Shown: positions 1-5,790, numbered from the stretch's first letter. The stretch: DNA of 6,096 nucleotides from an uncultured Bacillaceae bacterium (GCA_937983015.1 CALKAK010000129.1:1-6096); one strand, 5' to 3'. Numbers and translations are program-made. The notes: generated by a model not told the origin, from the letters alone.

Positions 1-308
1 GCTTGTTTGTAGACTTCAATGCGCTGGTCAACCGTCTTATAATCTTCGGACAATAATTTCTCAACCTTTTCCAGTACATCCCGCAATTCTTTTGTGCTCA
101 CTTCTTCGAGTAATTCCGCTGGTTCTACACCGAGTCTTTTGGCGATGTACTCTAAACTTTCCATGGAAGGTTTTGCCCGATTATTTTCTATTAAACTAAG
201 CATTCCTTTTGAGAGCTTGTCCCCAGCTAGCTCCGCTAAGGTAAGGCCCCGTTCTTTACGCAGTTTGCGAATGCGTTCACCAAGTGTTGCGATTGTCATC
301 TCCCCCAT
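1..308 (-). CDS. XRE-family HTH transcriptional regulator, N-terminal part (runs off left edge)
   Basis: Only the first 102 codons are in the window. The frame reads MGEMTIATLGERIRKLRKER and continues open to base 1. Residues about 10-66 form a Cro/C1-type helix-turn-helix: LGERIRKLR helix, LTLAELA, then the recognition helix region SKGMLSLIEN, then PSMESLEYIAKRLGVEPAEL. A charged helical stretch follows (LEEVSTKELRDVLEKVEKLL), which in related Bacillaceae regulators leads into tetratricopeptide repeats; that part is not visible here. I chose the ATG at 308 because GGAAGAG at 318-324 lies 9 nt upstream. The ATG at 299 has its purine run only 1 nt away. No in-frame ATG, GTG or TTG lies between 308 and an upstream stop. 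It is divergent from the MFS pump, and the shared spacer holds three similar palindromes, so a local autoregulated repressor (or activator) of the pump is inferred. HTH assignment is very secure; the ligand and total length are unknown. Confidence 0.9.
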   Translation of the reverse strand, partial: MGEMTIATLGERIRKLRKERGLTLAELAGDKLSKGMLSLIENNRAKPSMESLEYIAKRLGVEPAELLEEVSTKELRDVLEKVEKLLSEDYKTVDQRIEVYKQ

Positions 309-327
309 TACATAAAGCTCTTCCAGT

Positions 328-346
328 AATTAAATTATATTAAACT
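328..346. promoter_or_regulatory. Operator-like site 3 (degenerate copy)
   Basis: AATTAAATTATATTAAACT matches the best palindrome at 431-449 in 16 of 19 positions. One half-site is well kept (ATTAAACTTTC on the plus strand is identical to the copy at 442-452). It covers the proposed -10 of the regulator gene. Its centre (337) is 51 bp from the centre of site 2. AT-rich DNA can give such matches by chance, so this copy is the least certain of the three. Confidence 0.5.
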
Positions 347-363
347 TTCTATACAATACGCAA
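334..363 (-). promoter_or_regulatory. Probable promoter of the XRE regulator
   Basis: Read on the minus strand, a perfect TATAAT (334-339) lies 18 nt downstream of TTGCGT (358-363, only the TTG matches consensus well). The predicted start point near 327 gives a short leader that just includes the GGAAGAG ribosome site. The -10 is inside the third operator-like site, which fits autoregulation. A second TATAAT at 374-379 has no recognisable -35. The -10 is clear; the -35 is weak. Confidence 0.55.
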
Positions 364-378
364 ATATCATCTTATTAT

Positions 379-397
379 AGTTTAATTAAATTTAACT
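379..397. promoter_or_regulatory. Operator-like site 2 (near-perfect palindrome)
   Basis: AGTTTAATTAAATTTAACT has nine-base arms around a central A with one arm mismatch. With its flanks (376-399) it matches 428-451 in 23 of 24 positions. It lies 7 bp upstream of the pump -35 and about 15 bp upstream of the regulator -35, between the two divergent promoters. It is probably bound by the product of the adjacent HTH gene (inference). Confidence 0.75.
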
Positions 398-404
398 TTT
401 TTCC

Positions 405-433
405 TTGACATCTGACCTAAAACATTATATAGT
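405..433 (+). promoter_or_regulatory. Sigma-A type promoter of the MFS pump
   Basis: A perfect TTGACA (405-410) is followed by a 17-bp spacer and TATAGT (428-433, five of six matches to TATAAT). The start point is expected near 440, giving a leader of about 35 nt. Such a near-consensus promoter would be strongly active unless blocked, which fits the palindrome lying over the -10 and start point. Confidence 0.85.
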
Positions 434-449
434 TTAATTAAATTAAACT
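431..449. promoter_or_regulatory. Operator-like site 1 (perfect 19-bp palindrome)
   Basis: AGTTTAATTAAATTAAACT is a perfect inverted repeat with nine-base arms around A440. It overlaps the last three bases of the pump -10 (428-433) and the predicted transcription start near 440. A protein bound here should block RNA polymerase, so a repressor site is the simplest reading. It is the same motif as the sites at 379-397 and 328-346. Confidence 0.8.
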
Positions 450-474
450 TTCGCGATGAGGATGGGATGACATA

Positions 475-1764
475 ATGGAAAAGAGCAAATTGAAAAGGGC
501 GACCTACCATCTCTGGACGGTCACCGCAAGCAAATTCATCGTTAATTTAGGATATCAAGTGTTTGTGTTTGCGATCAGTTTATACATTTTACGGATGACT
601 GGTTCAGCCATGAGTTTTGCCATCAACATCATTTGTGGGATTTTACCGCGCACCATTTTTTCACCGCTTGCAGGACATTTTGTTGATAAATATTCGAAAA
701 AGAAAATTTTGATCACCGCTAATATTATCGATTGGCTCGCCGTAATAGGGCTTCTTATTGTAAGTTTTCTTCATGGCTTAGCGTTACCGGCGATCTATAT
801 CACGACGGCCATCTTTTCAATGTGTGGAGCCTTTTCTTCTCTGGCATTTACCGCATCCCTTACCCAATTAATTGATGGGGAGCGCATCCAAAGGGCGATG
901 TCTTTGAACCAAATGTCGGTTTCCATCGCCGCAATCGCCGGACCGGCAATCGGCGGAATCCTTTATGGGATCGTATCAATAGAAACATTTCTGATCATAT
1001 ATATTGTTGCATCCCTTATTGATATCCTTTTGATTTCGACTCTTGATTTCAATTTATTCGCCAAAAAGATAGATGAAACACAAGAACAGAAAGCAGAATC
1101 CTTTTGGGAAAGCACAAAAGCCGGTTTTGCTTATTTAAAGCTGCAGCGAATTTTAATCGTGTTGATCAGTTCCGCCCTCGTCGTAAACTTTTTTACCGGT
1201 GGAACGGAAGTGGGCTATTCTTATATTTTAGTAGAGGTTTTAAAGATGGATTCCCATCGTTATGGGATCACAGAAAGTGCTTTTGCAGTAGGAATGCTCG
1301 TATTTTCCCTGTATCTTGCGGTAAGAAAAGAAGTCAAATACCCGCTGATTCTCGCCAAATGGGGAATTGTCGGTCTCGGGGGCATTTTCATCGCAATGTG
1401 CTTACCGCTAATCATTACTTTTTCGTCTAATTTCGTTTTTGTCTATTACTTTGTTTTGAATTTTTTATTAGGATCGGCGGTAATTTTAATTAATACACCA
1501 ATATCGGTGATGATGCAAAAGACGATCGCGGAAGAGTATAAGGGAAGGATTTTCGCGATTATGGAAACGCTCGCCACCGCCTTAATTCCATTAGGAACAC
1601 TTGTTTACGGTGGCTTATATGACTGGCTCCCGGCACAATGGGTTATGGGAACATCAGGTTTGGTGTTAATTGTGTACATCTTATTCACCATAAATAAGAA
1701 TGTAATCAAAGAAATTTATCACAACGCGGAACAAAGTCAAAAACCGGTTGAAGTTCGGTCATGA
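475..1764 (+). CDS. MFS efflux transporter, macrolide-efflux (MefA)-like / DHA3 type
   Basis: A 429-residue inner-membrane protein with about 12 predicted helices: roughly 18-40, 45-66, 78-100, 103-126, 146-168, 171-191, 225-245, 264-284, 290-312, 318-340, 362-382 and 388-406. A hydrophilic loop at 194-222 separates the two halves. MFS motif A is clear between helices 2 and 3 (GHFVDKYSKKK, 67-77). GERIQRAMSLNQ (135-146) and GPAIGG (156-161), plus EEYKGRIFA (353-361), are typical of the MefA/EntS-like exporters. It probably expels a small molecule by proton antiport; the substrate cannot be told. The ATG at 475 has GGGA (464-467) 7 nt upstream and GAGG a little further; earlier ATGs at 456 and 462 stop at once. 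It is transcribed alone, divergent from an HTH regulator whose likely operators overlap its promoter, so induction by substrate is likely. Family secure, drug specificity not. Confidence 0.92.
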   Translation: MEKSKLKRATYHLWTVTASKFIVNLGYQVFVFAISLYILRMTGSAMSFAINIICGILPRTIFSPLAGHFVDKYSKKKILITANIIDWLAVIGLLIVSFLHGLALPAIYITTAIFSMCGAFSSLAFTASLTQLIDGERIQRAMSLNQMSVSIAAIAGPAIGGILYGIVSIETFLIIYIVASLIDILLISTLDFNLFAKKIDETQEQKAESFWESTKAGFAYLKLQRILIVLISSALVVNFFTGGTEVGYSYILVEVLKMDSHRYGITESAFAVGMLVFSLYLAVRKEVKYPLILAKWGIVGLGGIFIAMCLPLIITFSSNFVFVYYFVLNFLLGSAVILINTPISVMMQKTIAEEYKGRIFAIMETLATALIPLGTLVYGGLYDWLPAQWVMGTSGLVLIVYILFTINKNVIKEIYHNAEQSQKPVEVRS

Positions 1765-1808
1765 AAACATTAATTTTTTATCGTTGATCAATTCGGGGAC
1801 CATTTATG

Positions 1809-1850
1809 ACCGGGGAGTGAAGAAGTATCCGCTCCCCGGTTTATCATTTC
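1809..1850 (+). terminator. Hairpin terminator after the pump, between convergent genes
   Basis: ACCGGGGAG (1809-1817) pairs with CTCCCCGGT (1832-1840). One wobble and one more GC pair extend the stem to 11 bp around a 10-nt loop. On the plus strand it is followed by TTTATCATTT, an imperfect U tract. On the minus strand the following bases are U-poor (TCATAAAT), so it probably ends the pump transcript mainly, and that of uvsE weakly if at all. No other terminator for uvsE is seen in the 1841-1927 gap, where I find no gene. Confidence 0.7.
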
Positions 1851-1927
1851 TGTGAAGCTTTAAATCGCGACTTTTCAATTCGTTGCCCTAGTATGACAAG
1901 TGCCGATGAGCCAGCTTGGACGATGTC

Positions 1928-2893
1928 CTAAATGTAAAAACTCGCCTGATCCACCCATTCGTAATCACTATGTTCTTTTAAATCACGGACGAGCTGAAAA
2001 AGGGCCTCGTCCTTTTGTTTCGCTTCGATCATCACATCAATTTGCCTGACGGATCCTTTCACCTTTTCCAAAAAATAAACGAACGCTTCCGGTTCAATGT
2101 AATTCGCATGGGCACGGAAATTCGATTCTGACCTGGGACTTGAGATATGGATTTTTATCGGTAAGGGAGAGTCTTGCCACGTAGCACAAATTCGTTCCCA
2201 ATAGACTTCCCATGATTTTTTATCATGATTGGCTTCGTGATGATGAAGATCAAAAACGAGGGGGATCCCCAATTTTTCACACAAGTAAAGCGTATCTTCC
2301 ACGGTAAAAGTCTTATCATCATTTTCCAAGATGATCATCTCTTGAATCGTGCGTGGGATGAACCCCCAATTATGGATAAATTGTTCGAGGGCTTTTTCTT
2401 TATCGCCATACTTACCACCAACGTGAAGGACACATCGATGCATTGGATCAAGGCCAAAATGCCGTAAAAGTCGTTCATGCATTATTAATGTTTTTATGGC
2501 TTGTTGTAAAACATCCGCCTTCGGGGAATTTAAAATGACAAAATGATCGGGATGGAAATCGACCCGGACCCGGGGGTGTTCCCTTAAAAAATTGCGAATA
2601 GTAGCAAACTCTTCAGCAAGTGGTTCGTAAATATCAATATTTTCCAGCACTTCATGGGTTCCCAATGGCAGCAATTTCGAACTAAAACGAAAAAAGGATA
2701 TATCGTGTTCATGATTATACCGTAATAGCCGTAAACAATTGTTCAAATTCTTTTTGGCAATCGTCGCTAATTTGTTAATCGCTGCTTCCCGATCCTCCAG
2801 TTTTTGAAAATGGGTAAACGTCATCGTATGCGAAGGGGATGAGTTAGGGAGATGAACACTCATCGCCACATACCCGAGCCGCACACAGGTCAT
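1928..2893 (-). CDS. uvsE: UV damage endonuclease (UvsE/UVDE)
   Basis: A 321-residue TIM-barrel, metal-dependent DNA repair enzyme that nicks DNA just 5' of UV photoproducts and some abasic sites, starting an excision path separate from UvrABC. The N-terminal RLGYVAMS strand and the metal-ligand motifs are all present: H80 (PLGTH), H114 (DFHPDH), H157 (LHVGG), E190 (ILENDDKTF), D215 and H218 (VFDLHHH), K247/H249 (KIHISSP) and E290 (MIEAKQKD); the lysine is the one reported as carboxylated in the Thermus enzyme. Length matches B. subtilis UvsE (about 320). The frame stays open for 44 codons further upstream, but the farthest ATG (3025) lies inside the cccB terminator hairpin. The ATG at 2893 has GGGGGA (2899-2904) 5 nt away and aligns with family N-termini. 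The ATG at 2923 (331 residues, GGAG 6 nt upstream) is the main alternative. No convincing promoter was found. Confidence 0.93.
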   Translation of the reverse strand: MTCVRLGYVAMSVHLPNSSPSHTMTFTHFQKLEDREAAINKLATIAKKNLNNCLRLLRYNHEHDISFFRFSSKLLPLGTHEVLENIDIYEPLAEEFATIRNFLREHPRVRVDFHPDHFVILNSPKADVLQQAIKTLIMHERLLRHFGLDPMHRCVLHVGGKYGDKEKALEQFIHNWGFIPRTIQEMIILENDDKTFTVEDTLYLCEKLGIPLVFDLHHHEANHDKKSWEVYWERICATWQDSPLPIKIHISSPRSESNFRAHANYIEPEAFVYFLEKVKGSVRQIDVMIEAKQKDEALFQLVRDLKEHSDYEWVDQASFYI

Positions 2894-2898
2894 CACGA

Positions 2899-2904
2899 TC
2901 CCCC
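2899..2904 (-). promoter_or_regulatory. Ribosome binding site that supports the uvsE start at 2893
   Basis: On the minus strand GGGGGA lies 5 nt before the ATG at 2893. Together with the fit of the following residues (MTCVRLGY) to UvsE N-termini, it favours the 321-residue protein over the 365-residue longest frame. Confidence 0.6.
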
Positions 2905-3000
2905 ATTTCTCTAAACTAGCCATTAGTCTCTCCGGAAACGGGGAAATCATGACACCTAATTGATCAGTAAAGTGGTTGTCCGGAATCACTTCCACAAGGA

Positions 3001-3031
3001 AAAACAAAAACCATGGTTCAACCATGGTCTT
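3001..3031 (-). terminator. Rho-independent terminator of cccB
   Basis: Read on the minus strand, CCATGG (3022-3027) pairs with CCATGG (3011-3016) around the loop TTGAA. Flanking A:T and G:T pairs extend the stem to about 10 bp (3022-3031 with 3007-3016). The run TTTTTGTTTT follows. It begins 10 nt after the cccB stop codon. It ends the secA-side gene block and separates it from uvsE; the ATG of the longest uvsE frame is part of the hairpin. Confidence 0.85.
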
Positions 3032-3040
3032 AAAAAGTCC

Positions 3041-3364
3041 TTATTTTTGGTCAGCTAACCATTCGGCAACGGCTAATGCGTCATCACCTTTTAAGATTCC
3101 AGGAGGCATCTGACCTTTTCCATTTTCGATAATATCCTTAATTTCTTCAACAGAATATTGGCTACCGATCGTACTCAGATCCGGTCCAAAGCCACCTCGT
3201 AAATCCTGTCCGTGACAGCTTGCACAACTCTGGGCGTATAATGTTTCACCATTGGTGGTCACTTCTCCGCCAGAACTCCCGCTGGATTCATCCTTTCCTC
3301 CACATGCGGCAAGAACAACCATCACAAATAAACCCGTGAATAGTAATTTCCATCCCCTTTTCAT
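3041..3364 (-). CDS. cccB: Lipoprotein c-type cytochrome (cytochrome c-551, CccB type)
   Basis: A 107-residue membrane-anchored electron carrier on the outer face of the membrane. MKRGWK is followed by a hydrophobic segment and the lipobox LAAC (C21 is the expected lipidated cysteine), then a Gly/Ser-rich linker (about 22-36). The heme c domain has CASCH (C47, C50, H51) and an axial methionine in GQMPPG (M86), ending in AVAEWLADQK as in B. subtilis CccB (about 112 residues). It likely passes electrons to a terminal oxidase; heme attachment needs the cytochrome c maturation genes elsewhere. The ATG at 3364 is chosen over the one at 3421 because AAGGGG lies about 6 nt upstream and because it starts directly at the signal peptide; the extra 19 residues would also overlap the promoter. 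It lies 68 bp after the YitT-family gene, so some co-transcription is possible besides its own promoter. Confidence 0.93.
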   Translation of the reverse strand: MKRGWKLLFTGLFVMVVLAACGGKDESSGSSGGEVTTNGETLYAQSCASCHGQDLRGGFGPDLSTIGSQYSVEEIKDIIENGKGQMPPGILKGDDALAVAEWLADQK

Positions 3365-3386
3365 CCATATCACCCCTTCATCCCCG

Positions 3387-3395
3387 ATTATAGCA
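3387..3395 (-). promoter_or_regulatory. Extended -10 promoter for cccB
   Basis: On the minus strand TGC TATAAT (3395-3387) is a perfect extended -10 element, with a further TG just before it. No good -35 is found at 16-18 nt. The start point would be near 3380, giving a leader of only about 16 nt that still includes the ribosome site. It implies expression independent of the upstream genes. Confidence 0.55.
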
Positions 3396-3432
3396 CAGTC
3401 AGAATATTTTTTCCCCAACAAATATTCGCCAA

Positions 3433-4302
3433 TTAATGAACCTTAAATCCTTTACCGAGGACTTCCGAGGCATCGACAACGATAACGAATGCTTCCGGGT
3501 CGATGTTTGCGACAAGTTCTTTTAACGCATAAAATTCGGTTTGATCAATTACCACCATAAAAATAGGACGTTTCTCATTGGTGAAGCCACCGTAAGATAA
3601 GATTTTTGTCAAACCCCGGTCGATCTCTTCCAGAACGGCCTTTTTTATTCGTTCTTCCTCTTTGGATATGATCAAAACCATCTTAGAGCGTTGCCAGCCA
3701 ATTTGCACGATGTCAATCGTCTTACTTGTTATATAAAGGCCAAGTAAGGCGAATAATCCTTTTTCAATATCAAAAACGAGTGCGGCAGTAAGTACGATTA
3801 AACCATCGATAATCGCAACACAGATCCCCAGGGATAAATGAGTATATTTGGCAAGGATTTGCGCAGCCAAATCCGTACCACCGGTAGAGGCATGACCGCG
3901 AAACACAATACCGATACCAAGTCCCGTCCCCATACCGCCAAAAATGGCCGCAAGTAAAGGATTCAATGTCCAGGGATCCCAGTCCTTCGTAAGATAGACG
4001 ACAAAAGGTAAAAATACCGTGCCGACGAAGGTTTTCAGGCCGAATTCCATGCCTAATATGATCACACCGGCGATAAATAAAGGGATGTTCAAAGCCCATT
4101 GAACATAAGCCGGTTCCCAGCCGAAAACGCCATTGAGGATCGTACTGATCCCGCTTACGCCACCGGGGGCAATTTGATTCGGTAGCAAGAAGACATTAAA
4201 GGAGATCGCAATGATTGCGGCACCGATTAATACGTATAGATAATTCAAGATTCTTATGTAATGCGGATTTTGAATATGTTCGCGATTTCTCTTTTTAACC
4301 AT
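3433..4302 (-). CDS. YitT/DUF2179 family membrane protein (YvjA-like)
   Basis: A 289-residue integral membrane protein of unknown function. About five to six hydrophobic segments occupy residues 20-203 (for example 20-40, 72-87, 92-105, 114-135, 160-178, 183-197). They include the family motifs PGGVSGI (46-52) and RGHASTGGTD (135-144). A soluble C-terminal DUF2179 domain follows (about 206-286), from SKMVLIIS through RGLTKILSYGGF to VDASEVLGKGF. In B. subtilis the relative YvjA lies between prfB and cccB, the same place as here, so it is probably the ortholog; transport of a small solute has been suggested for the family but is not shown here. The start at 4302 is fixed by AAGGAG (4310-4315) 7 nt upstream. 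The earlier in-frame ATG at 4326 would add eight residues and lacks such a site. Confidence 0.9.
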   Translation of the reverse strand: MVKKRNREHIQNPHYIRILNYLYVLIGAAIIAISFNVFLLPNQIAPGGVSGISTILNGVFGWEPAYVQWALNIPLFIAGVIILGMEFGLKTFVGTVFLPFVVYLTKDWDPWTLNPLLAAIFGGMGTGLGIGIVFRGHASTGGTDLAAQILAKYTHLSLGICVAIIDGLIVLTAALVFDIEKGLFALLGLYITSKTIDIVQIGWQRSKMVLIISKEEERIKKAVLEEIDRGLTKILSYGGFTNEKRPIFMVVIDQTEFYALKELVANIDPEAFVIVVDASEVLGKGFKVH

Positions 4303-4309
4303 TCTAATT

Positions 4310-4315
4310 CTCCTT
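4310..4315 (-). promoter_or_regulatory. Strong ribosome binding site of the YitT-family gene
   Basis: AAGGAG on the minus strand, 7 nt before the ATG at 4302. It decides the start against the ATG at 4326, which lies upstream of this site. Confidence 0.8.
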
Positions 4316-4357
4316 GTATGACGCAAACAGATCTCACGGGATCATGGATATCGCCCC

Positions 4358-4386
4358 ATTAAACAATCTTCTTGGGAATCGTTCAA
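4358..4386 (-). promoter_or_regulatory. Probable promoter of the YitT-family gene
   Basis: On the minus strand TTGAAC (4381-4386, four of six matches) is followed by exactly 17 bp and TTTAAT (4358-4363, five of six). The start point would be near 4351, with a leader of about 49 nt. It lies just after the hairpin that follows prfB, which suggests a separate unit, perhaps shared with cccB. Confidence 0.5.
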
Positions 4387-4390
4387 CTAA

Positions 4391-4425
4391 AATAGAAGGG
4401 AAACCGGAACGATCGTCCAGTTTCC
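4391..4425 (-). terminator. Hairpin after prfB, possible weak terminator
   Basis: On the minus strand bases 4425 to 4399 form a stem of about 10 bp (GGAAACTGGA with TTCCGGTTTCC, one wobble) around a 7-nt loop. CTTCTATTTTAG follows, a broken U tract. It lies about 20 nt after the prfB stop. It probably ends part of the prfB transcript; read-through into the next gene is likely. Confidence 0.5.
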
Positions 4426-4443
4426 ACTTGACCACGTAAAGAA

Positions 4444-5545
4444 TCATTGTATTTGTGAGCGTAGATAGGCATCGATGAATTCATCGATTTCTCCGTCCAG
4501 CACCGCTTGCACATTACCGGTTTCTACATTCGTGCGGTGATCTTTCACCATCGAATAAGGATGGAAGACGTAGGAGCGAATCTGACTGCCCCAGCCGATT
4601 TCTTTCTGTTCGCCGCGAATTTCGGCCAGCTGTTTTTCCTGTTCCTCCAGCTGTTTCTGGTATAATTTGGCGCGCAGCATCTTCATCGCCTGCTCCCGGT
4701 TTTGAATCTGGGAACGTTGCGCCTGGCTGGAGACAACGATTCCGGTCGGGATGTGCGTGATGCGAACCGCCGATGATGTTTTGTTGACGTGCTGTCCTCC
4801 CGCACCACTGGCCCGGAACGTATCGACGCGAATATCTTCAGGGCGAATTTCGATTTCGATATCATCGTTAATTTCGGGAATCACTTCGCAAGAAGCAAAG
4901 GACGTGTGTCTTCTGCCGCTCGCATCAAACGGCGATATTCTTACAAGCCGATGAATCCCCTTTTCTGCTTTTAAATAACCGTAGGCGTTATGACCTTTAA
5001 TCAACAACGTAACACTTTTAATGCCAGCTTCTTCACCCGCCAGGTAATCCAGTATTTCCACCTGATATCCTTTCTTTTCCGCCCAGCGGGTATACATCCT
5101 GAGGAGCATGGATGCCCAGTCCTGTGATTCCGTTCCCCCCGCACCGGAGTGGATTTCCAGAATCGCATTGTTTTTATCATACGGACCGTTCAGGAGCAAT
5201 TCTAACTCAAACTCATTCAATTCCTTTTCCAGTTTTTCCAGTTGTTCTTCCAGCTCTTCCTGTAGATCAGGATCCGGCTCTTCCTGTAGCAATTCAAAAG
5301 CTACTCTAATGTCCTCGATTTTTTCATTCAGACGATAAAATGTGTTGACCTGATCTTTTAAATGTTTGGCCTCACTGATCACTTTTTGGGCTTCTTTTTG
5401 ATCATTCCAAAAATCCGGTGAAGCCATGCGTTCGTCTAATTCGGCAATGCGTTCTTCTTTCCTTTCGAGGTCAAAGAGACCCCCTAAAATCCGCTAATCG
5501 CTTAGCTGTATTGGCAATGAATTGGCGAATCTCGGCCATATCCAT
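4444..5545 (-). CDS. prfB: Peptide chain release factor 2 (RF2), made by programmed +1 frameshift
   Basis: RF2 recognises UGA and UAA in the ribosomal A site and triggers release of the finished protein. The full product is 366 residues, the same as B. subtilis RF2: 24 codons from the ATG at 5545 (MDMAEIRQF to RGSL), then a +1 shift at CTT TGA C, then 342 codons to the TGA at 4444-4446. The zero frame stops at TGA 5471-5473; after skipping one T the reading goes on as DLERKEERIAELDERMASPDFW. An acidic helical domain 1 (about 40-125) is followed by the stop-codon reading tripeptide SPF (204-206) and the catalytic GGQ (249-251, GAGGQHVN). GAGG followed by a peptide release fold and a C-terminal YVFHPYSMVKDHR also match the family. 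GAGGTG (5554-5559) lies 8 nt before the ATG. Simple gene callers would start at the internal ATG 5427 and lose 39 residues. The gene has its own promoter, downstream of the secA terminator. Confidence 0.97.
5470..5485 (-). other. RF2 programmed +1 frameshift signal
   Basis: The minus strand reads AGG GGG TCT CTT TGA C. An internal Shine-Dalgarno-like AGGGGG lies three nt before the slippery CTT, which is followed by the in-frame stop TGA and a C that weakens termination. Apart from one codon (TCT in place of TAT) it is the same as the Escherichia coli site. When RF2 is scarce the ribosome pauses at UGA and slips +1, so the protein controls its own synthesis. The order and spacing are visible here; the mechanism is established for prfB. 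Confidence 0.97.
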
Positions 5546-5652
5546 CGTCGAATCACCTCAGAGTAAAATTGATTTTTTTTGATACTTCCGCAAACAAATA
5601 TTTCTAACAAAATATGGCCTAATACCTTTTTTCGTTCTCACGTTCTTTTTTA

Positions 5653-5681
5653 TTTATAACGGATTCTACCGGAACAATCAA
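5653..5681 (-). promoter_or_regulatory. Probable promoter of prfB
   Basis: On the minus strand TTGATT (5676-5681, four of six matches) is followed by a 17-bp spacer and TATAAA (5653-5658, five of six). The start point would be near 5646, giving an A-rich leader of about 100 nt with only a weak AT hairpin; I see no known riboswitch or T-box in it. With the secA terminator upstream, it makes prfB a unit of its own. Confidence 0.6.
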
Positions 5682-5744
5682 GAGGATTATCTGGCGAATC
5701 ACTTTAACCGTAAATAGTGACAGCATAAAACGAGATTTTCACAT

Positions 5745-5781
5745 AGAAAAAGGGCATTGGCTATCCAACCATCCTGCCCTT
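5745..5781 (-). terminator. Rho-independent terminator of secA
   Basis: On the minus strand AAGGGCA (5775-5781) pairs with TGCCCTT (5750-5756). An inner TTGG/CCAA stem with an ATAG loop sits within it, and TTTT follows the stem (5747-5750). It begins 9 nt after the secA stop codon. It should separate secA from prfB transcription. Confidence 0.75.
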
Positions 5782-5790
5782 ATCCATTCA

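Noticed and set aside
94..315. A plus-strand frame of 73 codons at the left end
   Set aside because: It is the reverse strand of the HTH regulator, whose minus-strand translation is clearly the real one.
1906..2049. A plus-strand frame starting MSQLGRCPKCKN, with a zinc-ribbon-like CPKC
   Set aside because: Most of it is antisense to the end of uvsE, there is no second Cys pair and no good ribosome site, so it is taken as chance.
2225..2467. An 80-codon plus-strand frame
   Set aside because: It is fully antisense to the conserved core of uvsE and shows no recognisable domain.
3365..3421. A 19-residue N-terminal extension of the cytochrome from the ATG at 3421
   Set aside because: It would place charged residues before the lipoprotein signal, overlap the promoter and ignore the good ribosome site before 3364.
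5108..5338. A plus-strand frame very rich in Ser and Cys
   Set aside because: It is the reverse strand of the Glu/Leu-rich coiled-coil part of RF2, a usual shadow of GAA/GAG/CTG codons.
5546..5646. The 100-nt prfB leader as a riboswitch or T-box
   Set aside because: Only a weak AT-rich hairpin is seen; no T-box sequence, conserved aptamer core or leader terminator is present.
5619..5726. A 35-codon minus-strand frame (MLSLFTVKVIRQIILLIV...) between secA and prfB that resembles a small membrane peptide
   Set aside because: It has no ribosome binding site and covers the proposed prfB promoter; the hydrophobic look is what AT-rich DNA gives by chance.
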